The notes under the pieces are model-generated. The model did not search any database and was not told the DNA's origin. It worked only from the letters and a program-made list of their open reading frames with translations. A program made the position numbers and the translations under genes. Below are positions 55,451 to 64,000 of a stretch of 64,000 bases of DNA, piece after piece. Within the stretch, counting starts at the first letter, position 1. Each line of letters begins with the position of its first letter. Origin of the DNA: Bemisia tabaci (taxonomy: Eukaryota; Arthropoda; Insecta; Hemiptera; Aleyrodidae); the NCBI RefSeq assembly GCF_918797505.1, contig NC_092801.1:9610001-9674000 (forward strand), read 5' to 3'.

Positions 55451-55864
55451 AAAAATTATAAAATTCAACTCGACCGTTTTATTCACTTCCGCGGGCAGCC
55501 GGGAGTCTCCGAGACGAACCTCCGCTCTCCATCTATATTTTATTAGCGTCCTCATTTTTTCCTCCTCTTATTTTCTCGACTCGTCGCTTTTTTTTCATTC
55601 GCTGCCGTCCACTGTCTCGCTCTAGTGCTTGCAGAGTGATTCGTAAAGCAAACGCTTTCACCGATTTCATTCTCGTCCGACGTTCCTTCCCTTTCACCGC
55701 CGGTATTCTTTTTCCCTTTAACCTTTAACGCAGACACGAGAGTTACGAGTGCACCTTCGTCTTTTTTTTCCAACGCGAGGACGCTGCCGAACATCTTTGT
55801 TTGACGAAGGAAACTGAAAGAGGAAGAGGGAAGAGAGAACTGAACGTTGCAATTTTGTCAACAG

Positions 55865-56466
55865 TAGAGTCCCTTTATACTGAGAGTCAAGACAACACCC
55901 CCTCATGGAGTCACAAACGGGAATAAAGATTACAGAAATTGAACGTTTTTTGTAATCTTTGATCGGCCCATTCTCAAATGCCTTTCTCCGTTCCTTCTCT
56001 CATTCCGTTTGTTCCTTGCCGAACCCGTGATTCCCTGGTCCATTCCAGATTATAATCTTTGCAATCGGTGAAAATGTAATCTTTATTCCCGTTTGTGACA
56101 CTGGAAGGCCTAAAATACGGGAACCAATCAGAAATGGATTCACATTGTCTTGACTCTCAGTATAAAGGGACTCTAGTCAAGACAACACCCCCTCATGGAG
56201 TCACAAACGGGAATAAAGATTACAGAAATTGAACGTTTTTTGTAATCTTTGATCGGCCCATTCCCAAATTCCTTTCTCCGTTCCTTTTCTCATTCCGTTT
56301 GTTCCTTGCCGAACCCGTGATTCCCTGGTCCATTCCAGATTATAATCTTTGCCATCGGTGAAAATGTAATCTTTATTCCCGTTTGTGACACTATGAAGGC
56401 CTAAAATACGGGAACCAATCAGAAATGGATTCACATTGTCTTGACTCTCAGTATAAAGGGACTATA
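55865..56466. mobile_element. hAT MITE family U with 290-bp internal tandem duplication
   Basis: Left end TAGAGTCCCTTTATAC, right end GTATAAAGGGACTATA, fitting the YARNG hAT terminus. Flanks GTCAACAG (55857-55864) and GTCAACCG (56467-56474) match at 7 of 8. Inside, a 290-bp unit occurs twice (55887-56176, 56177-56466) with only a handful of differences. 56475-57580 shows nothing recognisable. Confidence 0.8.
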
Positions 56467-57584
56467 GTCAACCGTAGCAATTTGTTCGAGACCCTGCACG
56501 GATACCGTCACCTTCCGGACGAAGTATCACAAGCGCCATGGGACGTTGCAAAATTTCCGTTGCACAGGTCTCATTGGTAAGGAGCTTCAAAAGCAAGCTC
56601 TCGACTTAGAGCGCCTTCGATTTTCCGTGATACCCTCCGCTTTGCCGGGGAGTTACTTTAGTTGCCGATCTCAACCAAACCTAATTATGATCGTTCAATT
56701 CTTTACACGCACATGCGAGTGTGTATTGTATAGCTAGCACCATGGTTTGAAAACAAAGAAAAAGTATATTTCACTTCCAAGCATAAACTCGTAACAAAAA
56801 CTAATATCAGTGCTTTATATATCGTTTCTTTATTTATATTTATTTAAATTCAACAATCATAGATTGGATACTGCCGGCAATTGCAAATGGCCTGCGGCAT
56901 CACCATGGGCTTAAATCTTCGTTCCCCGCACGAAGGAAAGTAACTCTATTCCAAGGTTGCAAAATTGACTAAAACAATTCAATTTTTTACAAGAAAATGC
57001 CTGTGCCATTTTTTCCCAAAATTTCTCTGACCATTGCATGGGATCAGAAGGTAAAATCAGTGAAATTTTCAGTTATAAATGCCCAAGATTCTCCCGGTAA
57101 AAACACAAATTGCGAGGAGAAATTTGGCAGCATCGGAATGTAGTTACGTTCTTTCGTGAGGGGAACGACGAAATGTATGCCCAGGTCTACTGGTCTATTT
57201 CACGATAATGTCCCCTGGAAAGGGGCTGATATGCCCCTCCTAAATTCCCTTGAATGAGTTTTTCAATTACTTTTCCAAAATCGGGGCTTGGCACCCACTT
57301 CAAGGAATTTGTCGCTATTCAAGAAATAAGCGAAACTCTATTTTCACGTGAACGTTATGAAATATGCAGCTGAACTGAAGAACAGAGGTCATCTTGGAAT
57401 GGAGATGGGCTCTTTTACTGGTGGGGATGAAGAATTATTTCCACGACTGGCACGAGCAGTCGGCTCTATTTACATAAGTACTGAGACCCCTATAAATACT
57501 GAATCAGTCGTAACTTTTAAGATGCGGCGCGGGAGACGCTACTTCCGAAATGAAGAATTTACATAAGCGCCACACTCCACTCTG

Positions 57585-57640
57585 CCATGATAAAGAAGAA
57601 CGCCGTAAGAGCCTTCACGGGTAGCCAAATCTCTTCGGTT
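57585..57640. mobile_element. MITE family B, end fragment
   Basis: CTGCCATGATAAAGAAGAAC, GCCGTAAGAGCC and GTAGCCAAATCTC resemble the B terminus. Confidence 0.45.
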
Positions 57641-57670
57641 GGATACGAATATTATAAGAAATCTATGGGC

Positions 57671-58497
57671 ATATCTGCCGTGATCACTGAGAAAAAACTA
57701 TGGTTTATAAACCTATTAGAGGCAAATATGGAACACCTATAATAGTCGTAAATAAACTAATGATTCTCGGTCTGTGAACCATACTAAGGTCTCTGTACCT
57801 AATTAAGGTACCCCGTACCATAACTAAGGTATATGTGCTATTATTATATGTAGAGGTACTACTATTTAGTGGTGTTCCATATTTACCTCTAATAGGTTTA
57901 TAAGCCATAGTTTTTTCTCAGTGTAGCGAAGAGAGCCGTAAGTGCAAAAATGAAGCTCTGAGAAAACGGACTCAGAAGCTATCTGACAAGAACATTTTAT
58001 TGAAAGAAGCCTCCGTTCTTTGTCTAATTGCCACTATTCGTCTGGAAGATTCCTAGAAATCATTTGGGGGATTAAAACTCGACCGATTTCATTTTAAAGT
58101 ACATGAAAAAGGTAAAATTCAGTTTCGTGTTAGGTTATTGTTAGGCAAGACAGCCGTAAGTGCTATCTTCTACATGCTTTCGTGGTTGCGTTTTGGACGC
58201 ACAACAAACACATTTTCAGGTTAGAAATTGGCAGAAGAGGGCGGCACTTTACTGGAAAGCACTGTTTTCATTGGCTCTCTATGCACCTGCGGCTGTCTTG
58301 AAAACAACAAAGTCATTTTTTGTGCACTTACGACTTTCTCATACGTCTCGTTTTTCATTAAATTACGATGAATTTTGCTGTTTTAGCTGTCTCAGTAATA
58401 TCATCTAAAAGAGTTAAGACGAATTTTGAAGAAAACTCGATTTCGAAAATTTTGCACTTACGGCTCTCTTCGCTATCACGGCAGATATTTCTTTCAA
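57671..58497. mobile_element. Inverted-repeat element W, split by V
   Basis: Arms ATATCTGCCGTGA[V]TAGCGAAGAGAGCCGTAAGT and the complement ACTTACGGCTCTCTTCGCTA...GGCAGATAT at 58454-58497. AGCCGTAAGTGC also occurs internally near 58148. No coding sequence recognised. Confidence 0.65.
57685..57923. mobile_element. MITE family V, nested in W
   Basis: Ends CACTGAGAAAAAACTATGG / CATAGTTTTTTCTCAGTG with arms of about 50 bp (TATAAACCTATTAGAGG and complement). The centre has GGTACCCCGTACC. Comparison with the other W arm gives the empty site CCGTGATAGCG, consistent with a TA duplication that has lost one base. Confidence 0.75.
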
Positions 58498-58504
58498 TTT
58501 TGCG

Positions 58505-59285
58505 GATCGTTTTATGCGAAATTTAATGGGTCAGTTGCGCTGGTGACAAAATTCACTGAAATTTGCACAAAAATCCGCTCAACCGTTTTCATGTATAATA
58601 TTAAATTGCCCATTTAAATTTGGCAATAGCTGATGTAGCTTGGTTCCTTTCTGTTTAAGGCGGTCCAATCAAACGCTTTTTGCGACAATAGGGTCACGTG
58701 CCGCGTCGCGGAGAGCTTTTGATGCTAAGGCGTTTCGATACAACTATTCGTGTCTTGCGGATGTCCTTGTTGCATACAGAAAAATTGAAGGCGTTTTCTT
58801 TTTCGCTGCGCTCTCAGCAACACATGCAAGAGCACGCCACATTTTGTTTCAACTCGAGATTTCAGTAAGATGTTACTCTCAAGACAACACTTATCTTTAA
58901 AATAAGAGGAAGAAAAAAGAAGGAGAAGCAGAAGTTAAAAAGGAGAAGGAAGGAAAATGTGGAAAATCAAAAAAAATTACACTGAAAAAAGTACGGTGAA
59001 TTCTATAATGAGTAAGCAGAGAGACGTCTGAGAGTATTTAGCATAATTTTGGTGAATGCGATAAGATTTACGGGTGTTGTTATCATAGAGTCTCTTGGCA
59101 ATGGATCAGTTGCACTGGTCACAGAATTTGGTTTTGATGCTTGATTCTTGTAGCTCAGCTAAAAATAAAAAGATCCGTCCAAACGGCAAGTTTTTACGTT
59201 CGATATTCACAGAGATATCACGCTTTGAAGAATTTGGTTTATGACGTCATCCACCGCGGTAGTGACGCCCTTGGTTTCCTCTACT
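58505..59285. repeat. Blocks K+G+L, inverted copy of 30795-31600
   Basis: AAATCCGCTCAACCG, the K arm (GGCAATAGCTGATGTAGCTT, GGCGGTCCAA), the G words (CTTGCGGATGTCC, TTTTTCGCTGCGCTCTCAGC) and L (CACTGAAAAAAGTACGGTGA, GACGTCATCCACCG) occur in the reverse order of the 31-kb block. Confidence 0.7.
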
Positions 59286-59545
59286 TTGCTTTCATCCGAG
59301 TTAAACGTTGAGTAACCAGTGAAAATGTGTGTCACACTGACTGATGAAAGCAAGGTGGAAGAAACCAAATAAGTCACTACCGTGGTGGATGACGTAAAAA
59401 ACCCTACTTTTCAAAGCGCGATATCTCTGTGAATATTGAACGTAGAACGTTGCAGTTTGGACAGATCGTGTTATTGTTAGGGGATCTACGAGAATCGAGC
59501 ATCAAAACACGATTCTGTGACCAGCGCGACTGGCCCATTTAAAAT
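59285..59545. repeat. Mirror arm of block L
   Basis: CGGTGGATGACGTAAAAAAC, GCGCGATATCTCTGTGAATA, AACGTAGAACGTTGCAGTTT and CATCAAAACACGATTCTGTG repeat 59100-59285 in inverted orientation, so L is a foldback at this locus. Confidence 0.6.
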
Positions 59546-59832
59546 GTCTGAAAATTCGGGAGAGTGATATTCATGACTTTTGTCAACAACTAATATTTTA
59601 CTGAGAGACATTTGGCGACATCCGAATATTTATGAGACGCCCTTCCTTCCCCTGGTAGTACTGCCGTCTCTCGACTTTCACGGTTGGGAAAGTTATTGAA
59701 TTCTTCAGAATGAAGTTCACGCTTTGACACCGGAGCATCAAATGGTTCAGCCGCAGAAATAAGACTCGGTGAAAACTGTGCATTTGATTTACTTGAAATA
59801 TTTGTTTAACCTCACCTTATCGATGGCTCCAG

Positions 59833-59996
59833 CAGTGACGCGGCGTGAATTGCGATATATCGATTGACATGCCATTTAAACCTATGGTAAAGAATCGATA
59901 ATTAAGGTGTTCGCTGCGAACACCCTGTTTATCGATTCTTTTCGTAGGTTTAAATGGCATGTCAATCGATACATCGCAAAACACGCCACGCCACCG
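59833..59996. mobile_element. hAT MITE family C copy
   Basis: Ends CAGTGACGCGGCGTGAATTG / CACGCCACGCCACCG. Flanks GGCTCCAG and GACTCAAG match at 6 of 8. 164 bp. 60005-60110 carries AB-like words (TTTGCGACACTGCAGACTTC). Confidence 0.75.
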
Positions 59997-60352
59997 GACT
60001 CAAGTGCGAAACCACGTATCTCCGTTTGCGACACTGCAGACTTCCAGTCATGATTTATATTTCCTTTGGAAAACTAGCCAACATTCATTCCTTGAAAACT
60101 TCCTTGATTAATTTCCTCGGCTAGCAGAATATTCTGTCGGATTAATATATCCGTCAACTGATAACATCTAGATCACCCAATGAAGCGAATAAACATCATT
60201 TTGGGGTTGCTTTTCCCACATAGTAAGGGTTTCTGAACCGCTAATGAAAACAAAAGAACATGGCTCATCGAGAATTGGCGGTTACTCCGTATGTGCCGAT
60301 GATTCAACTTGTCGCTTCCATTTGTGCATTTTGGCAGAACGAAATAAATTGC

Positions 60353-60600
60353 ACGTATTTCTGCCAAACGGAACTATGTACATTATGACGTGAGCCCTGT
60401 GACGCATATATTCTTATGGGTCTCAGGGCTCATGTCTTGATGCAACTCGAGCCTTGTCTCGCATCGCATCCTCGATTGAGCGTGTTTCTGCCGAACGGAA
60501 CTGAGTGCATTACAACGTGAACCCTGTGACGCATATATTCGTATGGGTCTCAGGGCTCATGTCTTGATTCACATGGTTCTGTTTGGCAGGAATACGTCCT
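60353..60600. repeat. Hairpin family AA, two degenerate units
   Basis: CGTATTTCTGCCAAACGGAA at 60356 and TGTTTCTGCCGAACGGAACT at 60484 each precede (G/A)CCCTGTGACGCATATATTC...GGGTCTCAGGGCTCATGTC. GCATCGCATCCTC and its complement GAGGATGCGATGC (about 60606) form a larger inverted frame. Confidence 0.65.
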
Positions 60601-60817
60601 ATTGAGGATGCGATGCGGGACAAGACTCGAGCTCACCGAGACGCGAATCACGAGGCGTGTCGAGGCCCGAAGTTTGAACTTTGTATCTCTCGGCGTCGAC
60701 AACTGACATTTGACAGATTTTCGTTCGTTTGAATCCGCTAATGACTTCCGAAAGTTTTTAAGTGGATCCACTTAAAACATCGCTCCGTCGGAGAGACACG
60801 ATGTTTCAAAGGCGACG

Positions 60818-61060
60818 CACAGTGGATCGAGTTAATAGGAGAGGTAAAAGCGTTAAAAATTGAAATTTAAAATTTTTGAAAGCGTATATCTTCATGAAAA
60901 TGACATGCTGATGTTTTAAAAGAAATTTTATTGGTTTTTTCGTAAAATACTCAATAAGAAGCACCCCTAAAAATTAAAATTATGGTGGGACAAACGTAGG
61001 ATGTTTCAATTTTTGTGAAAACTTCATGTTCGACTTCTTACAAAGACCCGTTCCACTGTG
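60818..61060. mobile_element. Transib-like MITE (5-bp duplication CGACG)
   Basis: Ends CACAGTGGATCGAG / CGTTCCACTGTG: the first nine bases (CACAGTGGA) are perfect inverted repeats. Flanked by CGACG at 60813-60817 and 61061-61065. 243 bp, AT-rich interior without coding sequence. CACAGTG ends and CGNCG duplications are the Transib pattern. 61070-61270 shows nothing recognisable. Confidence 0.75.
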
Positions 61061-61272
61061 CGACGGGAAGATCGTATTTGCCAGCTGGATCGGTCCGAAT
61101 CGGGAGGAAGAACGGAAAGAAAAGTAAATTTTTCAGAATGGTTTTTGACTTGACGATTTCATTCAAAAACTTGAATGTTGTTCTGGGTACAATGGTTAAT
61201 TAACAATAATTTGTCTAATTTAATTAAACCCTCCCCCCTTTCGTCCACTCTAGCTTCGTCCATGGGCAGATC

Positions 61273-61412
61273 CAATCAAAAGAAATCTGATCAAATTAAG
61301 AGACTTGGTTCTTGATGTACGCAAAAATCCGATTGAATCAAGAGTATTTTTTCTTGTCGATGTTTTTAAGAGTCTGGACTCTAGATCCAATGTGTTTTTT
61401 TTTTTTCCAGTG
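61273..61412. mobile_element. MITE family A, right part
   Basis: Starts inside the palindrome (AATCAAAAGAAATCTGATC) and ends TTTTTTTTCCAGTG. A run of nine or more G (about 61470-61480) follows. Confidence 0.75.
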
Positions 61413-61479
61413 TGGGGGAAATTTCGAAAAATCACCGAACAGAAAAACTATGATTTTCTTTTTCTTGGGGGGGGGGGGG

Positions 61480-61586
61480 AGGGGCACTTATAGGGGCCAC
61501 GATGGCGCAATGCTTTTATCTTTTAGGCGCTAAGACCGATTTCTAAGGCGCATTTGGCACGTTAGCGCTTGTGAGTTTAAAACACT
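61480..61586. mobile_element. Element family P, right end
   Basis: GGGGCCACGATGGCGCAATG, TTTTAGGCGCTAAG and GTGAGTTTAAAACACTG match the right end of the 14.9-kb copy. Confidence 0.55.
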
Positions 61587-61744
61587 GTATGCAATATATC
61601 AATCGATCTACCATTTAGACCTACTAAAAAGGATCGATATAAACAGGATGCTCGCAACGAACACCTTAATAATCGATTCTTTACCACAAATTCAAATGGG
61701 GATTCCATTCAATTCGATAATCGATATTTTATGCCGCGCCACTG
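61587..61744. mobile_element. hAT MITE family C copy, left end lost
   Basis: CAATATATCAATCGATCTACC through ATGCCGCGCCACTG. The CAGTGGCGTGGCG left end is absent, directly at the P end. Confidence 0.65.
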
Positions 61745-61887
61745 GGCTTCCGATTAATGAGTCGAACGGAAGAAGAGGATTTAAAGAAAGTAACTAGGCA
61801 CTCACATCCGTCACATGTGAATATTTCATGCTTTGAACGAAAAGACAGAGCCTCTCTCTTATCCGCGGAAAATTGTTCCTGCTCCAA

Positions 61888-62092
61888 TTGCAATGTTGCC
61901 AAATTCATAATTTGAAAATACTTACTTTTGAAGAAGGTTATGAATATTTTTATTTGAAATTTTCAGGATTTTCAGATCAAATTACGAACGAGAGCTCCTG
62001 AAAAATCGGAGGGAAAATATTCACAAAATTTCCTGGAAATTTGTGATTTTTCGAAGGAAATTTGGCAACGTTTGATGGCTCTTACGAAGAGA
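61888..62092. mobile_element. MITE family B, interior copy
   Basis: CAATGTTGCCAAATTCATAA at the left and AAATTTGGCAACGTTTGATG plus CTCTTACGAAG at the right. Both termini eroded. Confidence 0.55.
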
Positions 62093-62123
62093 GCTCGTAG
62101 AGAGTGAAAACTTTTGTAAAGTG

Positions 62124-62285
62124 CAGAGGCGTGGCGTGCTTTGCGATACATCGATTGATCTGCCATTTCAACTATGAAAAGGATCGATAAACAGGGTCTT
62201 CGCAACGGAAACCTTAATAATCGATTCTTTACCATAGCTTTAAATAGAGAAATATCGAACATCGATCATTTACGCTTCGCCATTG
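62124..62285. mobile_element. hAT MITE family C copy
   Basis: Ends CAGAGGCGTGGCGTGCTTTG / TTTACGCTTCGCCATTG. Flanks GTAAAGTG and GTATAGTA match at 6 of 8. 62290-62585 shows nothing recognisable. Confidence 0.7.
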
Positions 62286-62591
62286 GTATAGTAAAGACTT
62301 CTATTTATTTGATGTTTAATGCTGTAGCTTTGACAACGTTGCGCCAAGTTTCCAGCACCAAATAAAACTCGAGGGGAGTAAATGAGCTGAAAGAACTTGA
62401 AAGACACGTCTGTAGATGTATTTTTCAGCCAGGATTACCGGTGATTTATTTCGGGAAGGGGGAAGGGGGGTTACAGGAAAATTAAATTCGTCAGGTATTC
62501 CCTCTTTGTACTTTTTGTTTTCTCGGTCTCCTTCTACTTATTAAGCTCTGTTCCGCTGCATTGTTTTCTGTCGTCCTGGCGGTCGACGCCG

Positions 62592-62824
62592 CACAGTGGA
62601 TCGAGCCAATGAGTGAGGCTGGACAAAATGTCGACACTTTAATAGCTTATAACTCCGGCAATACAAAACTTTGAGGTTATAAAAGAGGCTCCATTGGTTT
62701 CCTCGTGGAAATTTTTACTAGAAACACCCCTATAAATTTAAAATGTGATGAATGTAACATCGAAATTTGCAGTTTTAGTTAGAAATGTAATGTCTGACCT
62801 CTCTGATTGACTCGGTCCACTGTG
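62592..62824. mobile_element. Transib-like MITE (5-bp duplication CGCCG)
   Basis: Ends CACAGTGGATCGAGCCAAT / ATTGACTCGGTCCACTGTG (17 of 19 paired). Flanked by CGCCG at 62587-62591 and 62825-62829. 233 bp, same family as 60818-61060 (shared ACTCCGGC-free AT-rich core with AAACACCCCTA/AGCACCCCTA near the right end). Confidence 0.8.
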
Positions 62825-63046
62825 CGCCGAGACATTTCAGAGTCTAAAAGGGTCTAAAGAGCTTGATGCAAAAACGGCTTTTTTCGCCCCCCCTCTGGAA
62901 GTTCTTCAGACTTTGTCTATTGATTACTCATACTTGAGCGCTTCTTTTCCCAAATTTTCAGACCCCCCAAAAAATTTTGGGGGGAGCTAGGGGGGGTGGA
63001 AGTCAAAACCTGTGAACCTCGATATCTCTTGAACAAAGAAAGATAT

Positions 63047-64000
63047 TCGAGGTCCGGTTTGGACGAAAAATCGTCTAAAATTGCATACTTTAAGATTCTA
63101 AAGGTCGAAATCCCGATATCACATTTTTAAGTCAACATATGTGCTTTTTTCCAGTTTTTAGGTCTAGAAAATTTCTTTTAAACGAAAAATTTACAAAGAT
63201 CTCAATTTTTTATTTGAACCAAAACCAGTTTTTTAAATTGTTCGTCTTTTTCCGCATCCAACGAGTGGTCCATTAAGCTGGGGAACCAAACGGTTCCGGA
63301 GTTATGATCGATTGAAGTTTCCGCTCAACGCGCGCCGACCGATTTTCGCGCGCAAAAAAGTCGGATTTGACTGTTATTAGATCAGATTGAATGTTCAAAC
63401 TGAGCAAAATGCTTTATTAGGGACTCTTGAGGGTCGCTGAGTTCAGAAATTACAGATACTTCCAAATAATTTACGTTTTTAAAATTACAGCTCCGCAGCG
63501 CTATTTTAGAGGCCCACTGAGCGCCGACCGGCCGCTCAGTGGTCCTGTCCGAAGCTGTAATTTTAAAAACGTGAATTTTTTGGAAGTATCTGTAATTTCT
63601 GAACTCAGCGACCCTCAAGAGTCCCTAATAAAGCATTTTGCTCAGTTTGAACATTCAATCTGATCTAATAACATCAAATCCGACTTTTTTTGCGCGCGAA
63701 AATCGGTCGGCGCGCGTTGAGCGGAAACTTCAATCGATCATAACTCCGGAACCGTTTGGTTCCCCAGCTTAATGGACCACTCGTTGGATGCGGAAAAAGA
63801 CGAACAATTTAAAAAACTGGTTTTGGTTCAAATAAAAAATTGAGATCTTTGTAAATTTTTCGTTTAAAAGAAATTTTCTAGACCTAAAAACTGGAAAAAA
63901 GCACATATGTTGACTTAAAAATGTGATATCGGGATTTCGACCTTTAGAATCTTAAAGTATGCAATTTTAGACGATTTTTCGTCCAAACCGGACCTCGATA
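63047..64000. mobile_element. Large inverted repeat, cut by window end
   Basis: Arms 63047-63492 and 63553-64000 are near-identical reverse complements (a few substitutions and 1-bp indels). The centre carries a second hairpin (CCACTGAGCG / CGCTCAGTGG). Arms include GTTATGATCGATTGAAGTTT and TTGTTCGTCTTTTTCCGCAT. The outer right end lies beyond the window; 62830-63046 may belong to it. Confidence 0.8.

Overview
This is a eukaryotic, AT-rich, gene-poor window, almost certainly from an insect. Three things point that way: the one convincing host gene piece is the first coding exon of an insect-type Dop1R2/DAMB dopamine receptor (minus strand, 41957-42208); there are interstitial (TTAGG)n stretches, the usual arthropod telomere repeat, near 19.24 kb and 27.11 kb; and the sequence is crowded with short palindromic DNA transposons. 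A hemipteran, perhaps a whitefly, is my guess from the general style of the repeats and is not shown by the sequence. No tRNA, rRNA, CRISPR array or operon-like structure is visible. A run of exactly 500 N (32467-32966) is an assembly gap.

Host gene. The receptor exon encodes a short N-terminus with two N-glycosylation sites, TM1 and TM2, and stops at a phase-0 GT donor after Lys84. The rest of the receptor was not seen at lower coordinates, so 1-41950 may be first-intron sequence of this gene, and 42.2-44 kb its 5' flank. That flank holds a CpG-rich CGGAAA minisatellite (42.26-43.4 kb) and a GC-rich block (43.70-43.93 kb). Other coding traces are transposon relics: a Helitron Rep N-terminal fragment (761-1243, minus), a mariner-like helix-turn-helix fragment (36012-36281, minus) and a possible LINE C-terminal tail (22690-22800).

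Mobile elements. I sorted the rest by termini and target-site duplications read from the sequence and gave letter names to the families. (1) Elements with CAC(T/G/C)G-A-rich ends and a 2-bp duplication: families A (14 copies or pieces), Q, R, V, AC and AD; CACTA/EnSpm-like by inference. (2) hAT-like elements with 8-bp duplications: C (about 12 copies), F and U. (3) Transib-like elements with CACA(C/G)TG-type ends and 5-bp CGNCG duplications: 11949-13510, 60818-61060 and 62592-62824. (4) A TTAA-flanked foldback, M (two copies). (5) Families without a clear duplication: B, E, G, J, K, L, P, S, W, X, Y, Z, AA, AB. (6) Two long inverted repeats: 16498-19008, with two 881-bp arms that look identical, and 63047-64000, cut by the window end.

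Layout: 0-11 kb foldbacks, Helitron relic and hammerhead-like hairpins; 11-22 kb Transib-like element, A/B/P/R MITEs and the 881-bp inverted repeat; 22-35 kb hAT C clusters, a 205-bp array with a mosaic insertion, and the gap; 35-41 kb mariner relic, M and a 253-bp array with two insertions; 41-44 kb receptor exon and 5' flank; 44-64 kb further MITEs, a CT-rich tract, an ATCGATCG minisatellite, a 390-bp array, the duplicated hAT U, and two Transib-like MITEs. Nearly every open reading frame over 60 codons here is a by-product of palindromic repeats or low complexity.
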